The notes: generated from the letters alone by a model not told the origin. Positions 17,832 through 26,614 are shown, counted from the stretch's first letter. The stretch: 32,613 nt of DNA from an uncultured Microbulbifer sp. (GCF_947498635.1 NZ_CANMKV010000043.1:1-32613); one strand, 5' to 3'. A program made the numbers and translations.

Positions 17832-18326
17832 ATGGCTGAAGAATTAAACGGCGCGGCAAACGCAGAGGCTCCACAAGTACAATTCGCAATGCAGCGTATC
17901 TACCTGAAGGACCTCTCCTTCGAGACCCCAATGGGTGTCGATGTTTTCAAAAAACAGTGGAAGCCCCAGGTAAACCAGGAGCTGAACACCAAGACCGCCA
18001 AGGTTGAAGACGATCTGTACGAAGTGGCGCTGACGCTCACCATCACGGTGAAGCTGGAAGAAGACACGGCGTTCCTGGTGGAAGTGAAGCAGGCCGGTCT
18101 GTTTGGTATCAAAGGCCTGGAAGGTCAACAGCTGGCGCAGGCACTGAATACCGCCTGTCCGCAGATCCTGTTCCCGTATGCCCGCGAAGTGATCGACAAC
18201 GCTGTTGTTAAAGGCTCTTTCCCGGCTCTGATGTTGCCACCGGTTAATTTCGACGCCCTGTTTGCCCAAGCCCTGAATCAGGCGCAGCAGCAGACTGAAG
18301 GCGCTCAGGTCAAAGCGGACGCATAA
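17832..18326 (+). CDS. secB: Protein-export chaperone SecB
   Basis: SecB is a cytosolic tetramer that keeps preproteins unfolded and hands them to SecA. The 164-residue protein has the family core: [19 protein letters not shown] N-terminus, [12 protein letters not shown], the Leu/Val-rich strands [26 protein letters not shown], and [36 protein letters not shown]. The tail is Gln/Ala-rich. A 159-base gap separates it from grxC, and a strong terminator follows. Confidence 0.98.
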   Translation: MAEELNGAANAEAPQVQFAMQRIYLKDLSFETPMGVDVFKKQWKPQVNQELNTKTAKVEDDLYEVALTLTITVKLEEDTAFLVEVKQAGLFGIKGLEGQQLAQALNTACPQILFPYAREVIDNAVVKGSFPALMLPPVNFDALFAQALNQAQQQTEGAQVKADA

Positions 18327-18343
18327 TCCCGCTGCAGCTTGTG

Positions 18344-18370
18344 AAAAGGTCCCCTAGGGGGCCTTTTTTT
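18344..18370 (+). terminator. Rho-independent terminator of secB
   Basis: AAAAGGTCCCC pairs with GGGGGCCTTTT (one G-T pair) across a TA loop, ending in seven T residues. Confidence 0.92.
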
Positions 18371-18449
18371 ATACCTGTTATTTGCGCATTCTAAGCAAAT
18401 ACGTGGAACCCTGTTTTCACCGTTTCTTGAATCTAGCCAGGGCTTGCCT

Positions 18450-18902
18450 ATGCAATGGGATTTACCCAATCCTTTTATCCACAAGGTGGTGGTGCGCGCT
18501 CAGCATGTAGATGGTCTGCACCATGCCAATAATGCCGAATATGTACGCTGGTGCGAGGCCACCGCCTGGGCGCACAGCACTGAACTGGGATTAGATGTCA
18601 CGAATTACCAGGAACTCGACCGGGGAATGGCCATTCGTCACGGGCAGTATGACTATATACTGGCGGCGAGAGAGGGGGATGAATTGGTATTTGGCACCTG
18701 GCTCACGCAGGTGGACGGGCGCCTGAACATGTCCCGCTGCTTTCAAGTCTTTCGCGCCGCCGATGGGGCATTGGTACTGCGGGCCCAGTGGCGGTTGGTG
18801 TGCATCGAGCTGTCCAGTGGTAGGCCGAAGCGCATGCCGGCGATCTTCAAGGAAATTTACAGTCCGGTAGTGACTGCCCCGGAGGCTGAAGAAAATGAGT
18901 GA
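18450..18902 (+). CDS. Hot-dog fold acyl-CoA thioesterase (4HBT family)
   Basis: The 150-residue protein has the 4HBT/YbgC-type signature VDGLHHANNAEYVRWCEATAWAH, where Asp21 matches the catalytic Asp of 4-hydroxybenzoyl-CoA thioesterase. Beta strands typical of the hot-dog fold follow (DELVFGTWLTQVDGRLNMSRCFQVFR). It should hydrolyse an acyl-CoA in the cytosol; the substrate cannot be read from sequence. I chose the ATG at 18450 because AGGG lies 7 bases before it; a TTG two codons earlier would have no spacing. The gene overlaps the next by 8 bases, suggesting a shared lipid or acyl-CoA pathway. Confidence 0.85.
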   Translation: MQWDLPNPFIHKVVVRAQHVDGLHHANNAEYVRWCEATAWAHSTELGLDVTNYQELDRGMAIRHGQYDYILAAREGDELVFGTWLTQVDGRLNMSRCFQVFRAADGALVLRAQWRLVCIELSSGRPKRMPAIFKEIYSPVVTAPEAEENE

Positions 18903-19758
18903 AGAGTTTGTAACCCTGACGGAAAACACAGGGGCGCTTAAGGACAAGACCCTCTTTATCACCGGTGCCAGCCGCGGTATTGGCCGCGCCATAGCGCTCA
19001 AGTGTGCCGCCGATGGCGCCAATATTGTGATCGCCGCCAAGTCCGCAGAACCCCACCCAAAGCTGCCCGGCACCATCTTTTCGGTGGCGCAGGAAGTGGA
19101 GAATGCCGGAGGCAAGGCCCTGGCGCTTCAGGTTGACGTACGCGATGAGCAGCGTGTACAGGAAGCGATGGCACTGGCTGCCGACCAGTTCGGCGGTATC
19201 GATGCGGTGATCAACAACGCCGGCGCCATTAACCTGACCAGCGTGGAGTCCACTCCGCCCAAGCGCTACGACCTGATGCAGAACATCAACAGCCGCGCAG
19301 TGTATCTGACTGCGCACTTGGCGATGCCCTATCTAAAGCAATCGAGCAATGCGCACATCCTCAGTTTGTGCCCTCCGCTCAACCTGCAGCCGAAGTGGTT
19401 GGGGCCCTTCGCACCCTACGCCCTGTCCAAGTTCGGCATGACCATCTTGAGCCTGGGATTAGCAGAGGAGTTGCGCGATGCGGGGATTGCCGTTAATACT
19501 CTGTGGCCGCGTACCCTGGTGGCCACAGCCGCCATTGAGTTCGCGGTGGGTAATCGCGAGATGTTTGAGCAGAGCCGCAAGCCGGCGATCATGGCGGATG
19601 CGGCCTATGAAGTGCTGGTGACCAAGGGTGCCGTACTGAGTGGACGCCAGCTGATTGATGAAGAGATACTCGTCGAGCGCGGTGTGAAGGATTTTACCGA
19701 CTATGCCCATAACCCCGATAATGCGGGGGACTTAACTAAGGATCTATTTTTGGACTGA
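18895..19758 (+). CDS. Short-chain dehydrogenase/reductase (HSDL2-like)
   Basis: The 287-residue SDR has the nucleotide-binding TGASRGIG (23-30), NNAG in the structural strand, and the catalytic Ser-Tyr-Lys set in HILSLCPP and PYALSKFGM. The KSAEPHPKLPGTI segment after the second strand is typical of the hydroxysteroid-dehydrogenase-like 2 group, linked to fatty-acyl metabolism. It overlaps the thioesterase gene by 8 bases, so the two are probably co-translated. The exact substrate is unknown. Confidence 0.9.
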   Translation: MSEEFVTLTENTGALKDKTLFITGASRGIGRAIALKCAADGANIVIAAKSAEPHPKLPGTIFSVAQEVENAGGKALALQVDVRDEQRVQEAMALAADQFGGIDAVINNAGAINLTSVESTPPKRYDLMQNINSRAVYLTAHLAMPYLKQSSNAHILSLCPPLNLQPKWLGPFAPYALSKFGMTILSLGLAEELRDAGIAVNTLWPRTLVATAAIEFAVGNREMFEQSRKPAIMADAAYEVLVTKGAVLSGRQLIDEEILVERGVKDFTDYAHNPDNAGDLTKDLFLD

Positions 19759-19778
19759 CGCTGGCGGGGGAAGATTTA

Positions 19779-20366
19779 ATGAGCAGCGACAGCAAGTTGT
19801 TTAAAGACGCCCTCGGAGAGTTGGGGGACGTCAAGCCGCTGGTGCAAGAGCGCCGGGTGACGCTGCGCAAGGCCGATGAGCCCTCTGAGCGGATGGTGCG
19901 CGAGCGCCGCGCCGCTGCAACCCGGTGCACCGCGCGTGATATGAATCCCCTCTCTGGCGAATATATCGAATTGGTAGCGCCTTGGGACCCCATCGAGTTT
20001 AAGCGCGACGGGGTGCAGAATGGCGTCTACCGCAACCTGCGCCTGGGGAAATATAAAATCGATGCGCGCCTCGACCTGCACCGCCACTCGGTGGAAATGG
20101 CGCGCAGCGCCGTTGTCGAGTTTGTGCGCGACTGTGTCGAGGCGGATGTGCGCTGTGCTCTGATTACTCATGGCAAGGGGGAGGGGCGCAAGCAGCCTGC
20201 ACTGTTGAAGAGCTGTATTAAGCATTGGTTGCCGCAGTTGGATGCGGTACTGGCATTCCACAGTGCACAAAAACAGCACGGTGGTATGGGGGCTACTTAC
20301 GTGTTGCTGCGCAAGAGTGAGCGCAAACGCCTGGAAAACCTGGAGCGACATCAGCGGCGCTTTTAA
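19779..20366 (+). CDS. Smr-domain protein, SmrA-like DNA endonuclease
   Basis: The 195-residue protein has a basic, poorly conserved N-terminal part and a C-terminal Smr domain (about 90-178). Its three motifs are LDLH (98-101), THGKG (130-134) and HGGMGATYVLL (167-177). Stand-alone Smr proteins of this size in gammaproteobacteria are SmrA/SmrB; SmrA is reported as a DNA nicking endonuclease and SmrB cleaves mRNA on collided ribosomes. The spacing and N-terminus fit SmrA better, but I did not separate them rigorously. It starts 20 bases after the SDR gene and a good terminator follows, so it may close an operon with the thioesterase and SDR. Confidence 0.85.
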   Translation: MSSDSKLFKDALGELGDVKPLVQERRVTLRKADEPSERMVRERRAAATRCTARDMNPLSGEYIELVAPWDPIEFKRDGVQNGVYRNLRLGKYKIDARLDLHRHSVEMARSAVVEFVRDCVEADVRCALITHGKGEGRKQPALLKSCIKHWLPQLDAVLAFHSAQKQHGGMGATYVLLRKSERKRLENLERHQRRF

Positions 20367-20477
20367 TAACCGCTTTGTCATTTTTTTGTCATCTGTAAAA
20401 ACTATGATGCGCGCCGTGGCTTTCCTAAGCGAATGCGCATCTGACTCATTTTTTTGATTCTTCTTGATTGTCATATT

Positions 20478-20502
20478 GGCGACCCGCTGGGTCGCCTTTT
20501 TT
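20478..20502 (+). terminator. Rho-independent terminator after the Smr gene
   Basis: GGCGACCC and GGGTCGCC form a perfect 8-bp stem with a GCT loop, followed by TTTTTT. Confidence 0.93.
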
Positions 20503-20538
20503 ATGGGCGCTACTTTGAGGGGGAGTGAGCGGGTTGCG

Positions 20539-21036
20539 TCAGCGCATAATCTCGTCGACTCGGTCGAATTCCAGTCGCGTACCCCTGTCATTGCTGCTTA
20601 GAATCAACTTATTGCCCACCACCTCCAGATAGCGGGCTTTGCGCAGAGCTCTCAGGTAATTGGCTTCGAGTTCGTCACTGGGGCGACTGCTACCCACTCT
20701 GGAGATCTCCGGTGTTCTGGGCCAGGACAACTCCCCGCTATTTTCCAGGGAAAACCGCCCCAGATATGGATTGATCCCGCCATTACCGCGCACGTAACCG
20801 AATCGATCGCAGGTAAAGAAGGGGCGCTCGCGCCAGAACTTCTTCCACATTAGCGTGTACTCGTAGGTGTCCTCGCCATCTTGCAGGTCGGATAGTATCC
20901 AGTCGTGCTCACAGGCGGACCACGCGGATTGTCTGGGGGGCTGCTGGTAGGGCTCATGGAATGACATGCACCCTGAAAAAAACAGGGCGAATACAGTGGG
21001 GACCACAAGCGGCAAGCGTAGGTGAGATCGCGGCAT
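20539..21036 (-). CDS. META/HslJ-like lipoprotein, second of a tandem pair
   Basis: The 165-residue product starts at the ATG at 21036 with a GAGA ribosome-binding site. A lipoprotein signal follows (LVVPTVFALFFSGC, lipidated Cys near residue 22). The C-terminal half has the META/HslJ layout: NGGINPYLGRFSLENSGELSW, a short loop, then LEANYLRALRKARYLEVVGNKLILSS and LEFDRV. HslJ-type META proteins are surface lipoproteins of unclear role tied to heat and novobiocin resistance. It lies 64 bases after a paralogue at 21101-21574 and has diverged strongly from it, so the two may not be redundant. Confidence 0.7.
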   Translation of the reverse strand: MPRSHLRLPLVVPTVFALFFSGCMSFHEPYQQPPRQSAWSACEHDWILSDLQDGEDTYEYTLMWKKFWRERPFFTCDRFGYVRGNGGINPYLGRFSLENSGELSWPRTPEISRVGSSRPSDELEANYLRALRKARYLEVVGNKLILSSNDRGTRLEFDRVDEIMR

Positions 21037-21100
21037 GATGTCGTTCTCATTGTTTTTGCGACATTTAATCGTAAAAGCTATCAGTGGTCTGTGGTGGTGT

Positions 21101-21574
21101 TCAAGGTCCTGCCCTGACATATTCAATATAAATATCGCCAGAGGCGTCGCGCAGGATAAGGCGCTTGCCGCGGGACTTGGTAAATGCCTGGCGGGTATCG
21201 CCCAGTGCGCGCAGGTAAGTGTATTCCTGTTGCATTAGGGGCTCGGGACCGCTCATTTTAGTAGAGGCGAAACTGGAGCTGTCCCACAGCATTAGGCCAT
21301 TATCCGTCACTTGTAGTTCGCCGCGATAGGTGTTGATACCACTGCGCCCCATTACATTGCCATCGAGATTACATACGAAGGTAAAGTCTGCGGGCTTTTG
21401 GATCGGGATGGCGCCACCATTTATACGCAGGCGCACCAATTGCCATTTCTTATTGCACACCGTACTTGCCGTCCCTGCGCTCTGTACTACCCTGGCCTCC
21501 TCCGCACTGTTTGTCAGGCACCCGCCAATCACCAGAAGGGCCCCCAGTAGCCACAGTTGCACCAACCTGCTCAT
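21101..21574 (-). CDS. META/HslJ-like lipoprotein, first of a tandem pair
   Basis: The 157-residue product starts at 21574 (MSRLVQLWLLGALLVIGGC), which gives a lipobox IGGC; a longer start nine codons upstream would only extend the signal. The rest matches the META domain: KWQLVRLRINGGAIP, FTFVCNLDGNVMGRSGINTYRGELQV, then QQEYTYLRALGDTRQAFTKSRGKRLILRD. An outer-membrane or inner-membrane anchor follows from lipidation. It forms a tandem pair with the next gene and is divergent from pyruvate kinase. Confidence 0.75.
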   Translation of the reverse strand: MSRLVQLWLLGALLVIGGCLTNSAEEARVVQSAGTASTVCNKKWQLVRLRINGGAIPIQKPADFTFVCNLDGNVMGRSGINTYRGELQVTDNGLMLWDSSSFASTKMSGPEPLMQQEYTYLRALGDTRQAFTKSRGKRLILRDASGDIYIEYVRAGP

Positions 21575-21754
21575 CGGTGAGTTACTCCCAAATCCCGGCA
21601 TCTACAATCTCGAGCGGGTCGATCAACATACCTCCAGCCCGGTCTAGGCAAAGCTTAGTCGCTGCCCTCTATAAAGAGACGGTAGGCATGACAAGCTATG
21701 CTTCCCCTGAGGCAGGGCGCGCTACGCAGGCAGCAGAGCAAGGTTAGGTCCGGC

Positions 21755-23191
21755 ATGATTCGACGAACAAAAATTGTCGCCACTCTCGGTCCCGCGACTG
21801 ATGAGGGGAATATTCTGCGTCAGTTGATCGCGGCGGGCGTCAACATTGTGCGGCTGAATTTCTCCCATGGCGAAATCGAAGAGCACCGCCGCCGCGCCGA
21901 GCAGGTGCGTGTGGAGAGTGCCCGTCAGGGATGTCACGTCGCCATATTGGGGGATCTGCAGGGGCCTAAAATCCGGGTGGGAGACTTTTCCACGGGTGGT
22001 GTGCACCTGGATAGCGGTAGCGAGTTTATCTTGGACCCCTCCTGGTCGAGGGAGGGCGGTAACAGTACCGGGGTATCAGTGGATTACCCTAGTCTGGCCA
22101 GTGATTGTTGTCCCGGCGACAGCCTGCTGCTGGACGATGGGCGCCTCAGTCTGTGCATCAAAAAAATTGAGGGCAGTGCCGTTATCACGGAGGTGCGAGA
22201 CGGCGGCTGGTTATCGAATCGAAAAGGAATCAATAAGCGTGGCGGCGGACTCACCGCTCCCGCTCTAACCGATAAGGATCTCTGTGATATTCAGGTTGCC
22301 GCCGACCTGCAACTGGATTATCTGGCGGTATCCTTTCCCCGAGATGCGCGGGATATTCATCGGGCGCGGGAGCTTTTGCAGCAGGCGGGAGGGAGTAGTC
22401 AAATTGTCGCCAAGATTGAGCGAGCCGAGGCGATTGCCAGTGATGAGCATTTGCAGGCGCTGATTCTGGCGAGCGATGTCATCATGGTGGCGCGGGGGGA
22501 TCTGGCGGTGGAAATTGGTGATGCCGAATTGATGGGGGTGCAAAAACACTTGATTCGATTTGCCCGCTATTTGAATCGCACGGTGATCACTGCAACCCAG
22601 ATGATGGAGTCGATGATTTCTAGTCCGGTGCCCACACGTGCAGAGGTGTGTGATGTCGCCAATGCGGTGCTGGATGGCACCGATGCGGTGATGCTGTCAG
22701 CGGAGACCGCTAGCGGCCAGTATCCGGTAGAGACCGTTCGGCATATGGCCGAGGTGATTATGGGGGCGGAAAAACATCGGGCGACGCAAAGGCCTTCCGA
22801 TGTTTTACGTGGCGATTATCCGGCCGGTGATGCCTGTATCGCTGTGGCCGCAATTACCATTGCCAATCACTGCCGCGATATCAAAGCCATTATTTGTCAG
22901 ACAGAGACCGGTAATACCGCCCTGCTGATGTCGCGGGTGCGTGCCGTAATTCCCATTTACGCTTTTTGTCGACATCGCCGGATCTGTAACCGGGTCGCTC
23001 TCTATCGCGGTGTTGATCCGGTTTTAATGGCAGTGGCGGGTATTGATGGTCCCTCCCGAGATCAGAAGGCAATCAACCATCTCAAGCAGCGCAATCTGTT
23101 AAAATCGGGCGAATTTGTTCTGGTCTCCCGTGGTTATCGACAAGATGCGGGAGGGCAAACCGATACCTTGCGTGTGGTGAGGGTCGACTAA
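21755..23191 (+). CDS. pyk: Pyruvate kinase (PykA-like)
   Basis: Pyruvate kinase makes pyruvate and ATP from phosphoenolpyruvate and ADP. The 478-residue protein has MIRRTKIVATLGPATDEGN at the start, RLNFSHG, LGDLQGPKIRVG, the KIERAEAI active-site strand, the MVARGDLAVEIG loop and DGTDAVMLSAETASGQYP, then the C-terminal allosteric domain. The RRTKIVATLGPATD start resembles the E. coli PykA type. The start is set by this N-terminus; the frame is open 19 codons further back. It is monocistronic, and the next gene is convergent. Confidence 0.96.
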   Translation: MIRRTKIVATLGPATDEGNILRQLIAAGVNIVRLNFSHGEIEEHRRRAEQVRVESARQGCHVAILGDLQGPKIRVGDFSTGGVHLDSGSEFILDPSWSREGGNSTGVSVDYPSLASDCCPGDSLLLDDGRLSLCIKKIEGSAVITEVRDGGWLSNRKGINKRGGGLTAPALTDKDLCDIQVAADLQLDYLAVSFPRDARDIHRARELLQQAGGSSQIVAKIERAEAIASDEHLQALILASDVIMVARGDLAVEIGDAELMGVQKHLIRFARYLNRTVITATQMMESMISSPVPTRAEVCDVANAVLDGTDAVMLSAETASGQYPVETVRHMAEVIMGAEKHRATQRPSDVLRGDYPAGDACIAVAAITIANHCRDIKAIICQTETGNTALLMSRVRAVIPIYAFCRHRRICNRVALYRGVDPVLMAVAGIDGPSRDQKAINHLKQRNLLKSGEFVLVSRGYRQDAGGQTDTLRVVRVD

Positions 23192-23284
23192 TGGTTTTTA
23201 GGCTTCTTTTACTTTGCAGGGACGATTGTCCATACCGCATTAATAACTGTGGATAAAAATATATTTTCGAATAAATATTACTTT

Positions 23285-23461
23285 TTAACCCGAGCGCACA
23301 CAGCGTACCAGTGTCTTGGTTTCCAGTTCCTGTTCCACACAGTGAAATTTTTTTCCGTCCAGCGTCAAAGATTTTGGACTTCTTTGTGACGCGTTTGTCG
23401 AGCAAGCGGTAAAACTTGCTGTCAGCACCAGAGTAAGCAGCAATGGCAGGACTTTCTGCAC
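23285..23461 (-). CDS. Small lipoprotein, GTG start
   Basis: A 58-residue product reads MQKVLPLLLTLVLTASFTAC from a GTG at 23461 with GAGG about 9 bases upstream. The signal and lipobox (SFTAC) are clear, followed by a short mature part (LDGKKFHCVEQELETKTLVRC) with two further cysteines. It begins with GTG rather than ATG, which is easy to miss. A longer ATG frame at 23082-23405 in another phase overlaps it and pyk and looks spurious. Role unknown; it should be anchored in a membrane. Confidence 0.65.
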   Translation of the reverse strand: MQKVLPLLLTLVLTASFTACSTNASQRSPKSLTLDGKKFHCVEQELETKTLVRCVRSG

Positions 23462-23676
23462 TGGAATTGCCTCACGAGTTGAGAGAATTTGGCGACTGTC
23501 TTACCTCAGGGTAGAGGGAATGGCTGTCAAAGTGAGGAAATAAGCGCCATTTTGTGAAAATGGGCGCCCCTAAAAGGAAAACTTGTTTTGAAAAAGGGTT
23601 TATTTGTCTTGGGGAAAAGTCTTTCGCTACTACATAAAACTCTACGGCTGTGCGCTACCAACCATTTTTAATTGAT

Positions 23677-23711
23677 AACCCCCACCGGCATCGGGCGACA
23701 ACGGTGGGGGT
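23677..23711 (-). terminator. Hairpin after the Tyr/Gly/Arg-rich lipoprotein gene
   Basis: ACCCCCACCG and CGGTGGGGGT form a perfect 10-bp stem about 23 bases beyond the stop at 23735. The tail is not T-rich, so it may protect the mRNA end rather than terminate. A second hairpin (GCGCCATTTT with AAAATGGGCGC, 23544-23567) lies further downstream. Confidence 0.4.
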
Positions 23712-23734
23712 AAATTGTTATTAGCAGCTAAGCG

Positions 23735-24226
23735 CTAGCGTCTTCTGTGGTGGCTCCCTCCGCGAGCACGATGGTAGCCGCGATGTGATCTGTAACCGCG
23801 GTGACTGCGATATCCGCGATGACCGCCGCGATAGCCACGATGGTGGGCGCGATAGCGCAGGTGCGTTGAGCGGGGAGAGTAGAAGCGGTTGTAATAGGGC
23901 AGCCCGCGGTAATAGTACCGAGCCCGGTAGCGGGGATTACCGCGGTAGCCGGGGGCGCGGTAGTAAGAATAGGCACCTCCATAGGAGTAGCCGTAGCGCG
24001 GGGTTGCCCGGTAATACTGGTAAACCGGTGTTCGGTAGGAGACGTAGATATTACTTGAAGGGTAGTAGTTTGGGGTCGCATAGGGATAAACAAAAGAGGA
24101 TGTGTAGGCTACTCCCCCCCCTCTGTAGTAGCCACCGTTATAGTAACCATCGGTCGCACAGGCGCCCAAGGCTAGGGCCGTGCAAACCGTGACGGCAATA
24201 AAGGCCGTCTTAACAGCTCTATTCAT
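23735..24226 (-). CDS. Tyr/Gly/Arg-rich lipoprotein with a repetitive RGYRSHRGY tail
   Basis: The 163-residue product starts at 24226 (GGAG 8 bases upstream) with a lipoprotein signal ending LALGAC, lipidated Cys at about residue 22. The mature part is dominated by Tyr, Gly, Arg and Ser: YYNGGYYRGG, then repeats of RGYR and SHRGY, ending GGSHHRRR. Such sequences are low-complexity and probably disordered, with no recognisable enzyme fold. The extreme tyrosine and arginine content may mediate adhesion or cation-pi contacts at the cell surface; this is inference. A second Tyr-rich lipoprotein precedes it by 96 bases. Confidence 0.75.
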   Translation of the reverse strand: MNRAVKTAFIAVTVCTALALGACATDGYYNGGYYRGGGVAYTSSFVYPYATPNYYPSSNIYVSYRTPVYQYYRATPRYGYSYGGAYSYYRAPGYRGNPRYRARYYYRGLPYYNRFYSPRSTHLRYRAHHRGYRGGHRGYRSHRGYRSHRGYHRARGGSHHRRR

Positions 24227-24285
24227 AGCGCAGTCTCCGGTAAGTGGAATGTCCCCCCGGAGAGGCCCGGCAGGGGCCAAGCCCC

Positions 24286-24312
24286 TTCTGTGCGCCAAGC
24301 GGGCGCACAGAA
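24286..24312. other. 11-bp perfect hairpin between two lipoprotein genes
   Basis: TTCTGTGCGCC and GGCGCACAGAA pair around a 5-base loop (AAGCG). On the coding (minus) strand the T-run precedes the hairpin, so it is not a standard terminator. It may stabilise the upstream message or separate expression of the two genes. Confidence 0.5.
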
Positions 24313-24322
24313 AAAATCAAAT

Positions 24323-24661
24323 TCAGTAGGGTCTGGCCTGATAGGGCGGATCGGGCGGGTCAATCACCTGGTAATTTCTATTCACTACCGCAGGTGGCCT
24401 CAGGCGGTAAAAATTACCATCCCAATAAAAGTTACAATGCTGCATGTTGTGGCAAACCCCGTCGGGGTGGCAGTGGGCGTAGCGGCCACGCAGGTTGTAA
24501 TATGTCTTGCTGTAATAAGGGCTATATCCGTAATAACTGGCTGAGCAATCATTACTGCCACAGGGATAGCCTGTTCCTGTACACGCCGATAGGGAGAACC
24601 CTGCGGCAATTGCCAGTGCGTAGCCAGAGTGGCGAAGCAGCCGTAGCGACAGCGGTTTCAT
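24323..24661 (-). CDS. Cys/Tyr-rich lipoprotein
   Basis: The 112-residue product has a lipoprotein signal (SGYALAIAAGFSLSAC, lipidated Cys27). The mature part holds five more cysteines (YPCGSNDC, HCHPDGVC, QHCNFYW) and many tyrosines, ending in a Pro-rich DPPDPPYQARPY tail. The cysteine pairs could form disulfides or bind metal. It is followed by the Tyr/Gly/Arg-rich lipoprotein gene and probably shares its transcript. A GGAGG ribosome-binding site sits before the ATG. I do not recognise the family. Confidence 0.7.
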   Translation of the reverse strand: MKPLSLRLLRHSGYALAIAAGFSLSACTGTGYPCGSNDCSASYYGYSPYYSKTYYNLRGRYAHCHPDGVCHNMQHCNFYWDGNFYRLRPPAVVNRNYQVIDPPDPPYQARPY

Positions 24662-24869
24662 CTAGACCTCCACACCTATTGGTGGGTAAAACGTCTAATA
24701 ATCAGCCTAGCACTTTTGTCGCAAATTTCATCACAATAAAAAATAAATGTTCTAGTAGCAGGAGTTTGAGTGGCTGCTAGTAATTCGATGGGGTGTGGTA
24801 AGGAAAATTTGTCCGAGAGAGGTATTGGTGGGCAGATTGTCATTCTAGGGTCGATCGGTTGGCCGGACC

Positions 24870-24910
24870 AAAAAGAACAGAATACCGGGTTTTTGATCCC
24901 CGGTACTCTG
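24870..24910 (-). terminator. Rho-independent terminator of hutCUH
   Basis: On the minus strand CAGAGTACCGGG and CCCGGTATTCTG form a 12-bp stem (one G-T pair) with a 9-base loop, then TTCTTTTTGG. It starts 39 bases after the hutH stop. Confidence 0.85.
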
Positions 24911-24948
24911 TTGACCCCCTGTAAATGGGATTTGGGGTTTCCTGCTAT

Positions 24949-26499
24949 TTAAATGCTGCTGGGCAGGAGTGCAGAGTCAATAGATTCCAGGTAGGCACCG
25001 CTACTGAGGAGCTGTTTCGCTTCTTCAATATCCGGGGCAAAATAGCGGTCCTTGTCGTAGAAAGACACGCGTTCACGCAGTTTTGCCTTGGCAGCTTCCA
25101 GTTTTTTGGTGGACTTTAATGGTGCACGGAAATCCAGTCCCTGACAGGCGGCAAGTAATTCCACCGCGAGAATGCCACAGGTATTGTCGGCCATATCCCG
25201 CAGGCGGCGACCGGCGAACGTGGCCATAGAGACGTGGTCTTCCTGGTTGGCGGAGGTGGGTAGAGAATCCACACAGGCGGGATGTGCGATGGATTTATTC
25301 TCGCTGGCGAGCGCCGCAGAGGTAACCTGGGCGATCATAAAACCGGAATTGACCCCACCGTTCTGCACAAGAAACGGCGGCAGGCCGGATAGGTTGGTGT
25401 CGATCAACAGCGCCATACGCCGTTCGGACAGTGAACCAATTTCTGCCAGTGCCAGTGCCAGGTTGTCGGCAACCATGGCCACCGGCTCCGCGTGAAAGTT
25501 ACCGCCGGAAATAATGTCAGAGTTTTCCGGATTTTCCGTATCGGTAAATACCAAGGGATTGTCGGAAACGCCATTGGCTTCGGCCAGTAATACCTCGGCG
25601 GCAAAGCGCATTTGCTGTAGACAGGCCCCCATTACTTGGGGCTGGCAGCGCAGGGAGTAGGGGTCCTGCACTTTTTCGCAAAATTCGTGGGAGTCGCCAA
25701 TCTGGCTGTTTTCTTCAAGCAGATCCCGATAGATGGTAGCCACGTCGCGCTGCGCCTGTTGGCCGCGAGCGTTGTGAATACGATCGTCGAAGGGGCGGCG
25801 CGAGCCTTTGGCGGCCTCCAGTGTCATGGCCCCTGTTACTAGGGCACCGGCAAACAGATCTTCGCTGGCGAGTAGGCCCAGTAGGGCAAAGGCGGTCGAT
25901 GCCTGGGTGCCGTTCAGAAGCGCCAAGCCCTCTTTAGGCGCCAGGGTAATGGGTTCCAGGCCCGCGGCTTTAAGACCTTCATGGGCGCTTTTGCGCTCGC
26001 CCTTGATAAAGACTTCACCTTCGCCGAGCAAAACCACACTCATATGCGCTAACGGAGCAAGATCGCCAGAAGCACCCACGGAGCCTTTCTCGGGAATTGC
26101 AGGATAAACACCGGCATTCACCAGCTGCATCAATGCCTCGATCACTTGCGGACGCACGCCAGAAAAGCCGCGGGCGAGGGAGTTGATTTTTAACACCATT
26201 AACAGGCGCACGGTGGCTTCACTCATAAAGTTGCCAGTACCGGCGGCATGGCTCAAAACAATAGAGCGCTGCAGATTTTCCAGATCGTGCTTTTCGATAC
26301 GGGTATTGGCCAATAAACCAAACCCGGTATTAATACCGTAAACCGTACGGCCTTCAGTAATGACCTGGGCTACGGTATGAGCGGAGGCTTCGATAGCGGA
26401 GTAGGCACTTTTTGCCAGGGATAGCTGAACGGATTCGCGGGCAATGCGGCGCAGTTGTGCCAGGCTCAGTTGGCCGGGATTTATTTCTAATTGATACAT
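24949..26499 (-). CDS. hutH: Histidine ammonia-lyase HutH
   Basis: HutH removes ammonia from histidine to give urocanate, the first step of histidine use. The 516-residue enzyme has the Ala143-Ser144-Gly145 triad ([14 protein letters not shown]) that self-cyclises to the MIO cofactor. Tyr54 in [10 protein letters not shown] and the [18 protein letters not shown] segment ([17 protein letters not shown]) are also present. It follows hutU with a 115-base gap containing a hairpin, and a terminator follows. Confidence 0.98.
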   Translation of the reverse strand: MYQLEINPGQLSLAQLRRIARESVQLSLAKSAYSAIEASAHTVAQVITEGRTVYGINTGFGLLANTRIEKHDLENLQRSIVLSHAAGTGNFMSEATVRLLMVLKINSLARGFSGVRPQVIEALMQLVNAGVYPAIPEKGSVGASGDLAPLAHMSVVLLGEGEVFIKGERKSAHEGLKAAGLEPITLAPKEGLALLNGTQASTAFALLGLLASEDLFAGALVTGAMTLEAAKGSRRPFDDRIHNARGQQAQRDVATIYRDLLEENSQIGDSHEFCEKVQDPYSLRCQPQVMGACLQQMRFAAEVLLAEANGVSDNPLVFTDTENPENSDIISGGNFHAEPVAMVADNLALALAEIGSLSERRMALLIDTNLSGLPPFLVQNGGVNSGFMIAQVTSAALASENKSIAHPACVDSLPTSANQEDHVSMATFAGRRLRDMADNTCGILAVELLAACQGLDFRAPLKSTKKLEAAKAKLRERVSFYDKDRYFAPDIEEAKQLLSSGAYLESIDSALLPSSI

Positions 26500-26549
26500 A
26501 AATTATTTCACCAAAAAATATTTACTGCCTTCACGCCAGCTTGAGCACA

Positions 26550-26571
26550 GCCCGATATGCATTTACCGGGC
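26550..26571. other. Intercistronic hairpin between hutU and hutH
   Basis: GCCCGATA and TACCGGGC match as inverted copies (7 of 8) around a 6-base loop. It may modulate the relative stability of hutU and hutH messages. Confidence 0.35.
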
Positions 26572-26614
26572 CGCGTATCAATTTCGCCGACGTTATTTTT
26601 ATTGCGGTAAAAAA

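Noticed and set aside
23082..23405. 107-codon minus-strand frame starting MLDKRVTKK
   Set aside because: It overlaps the end of pyk and lies out of phase with the well-supported small lipoprotein at 23285-23461.
23785..24192. Plus-strand frame rich in Arg, Asp and Ser
   Set aside because: It is the mirror of the repetitive Tyr/Gly/Arg-rich lipoprotein gene and has no start signals of its own.
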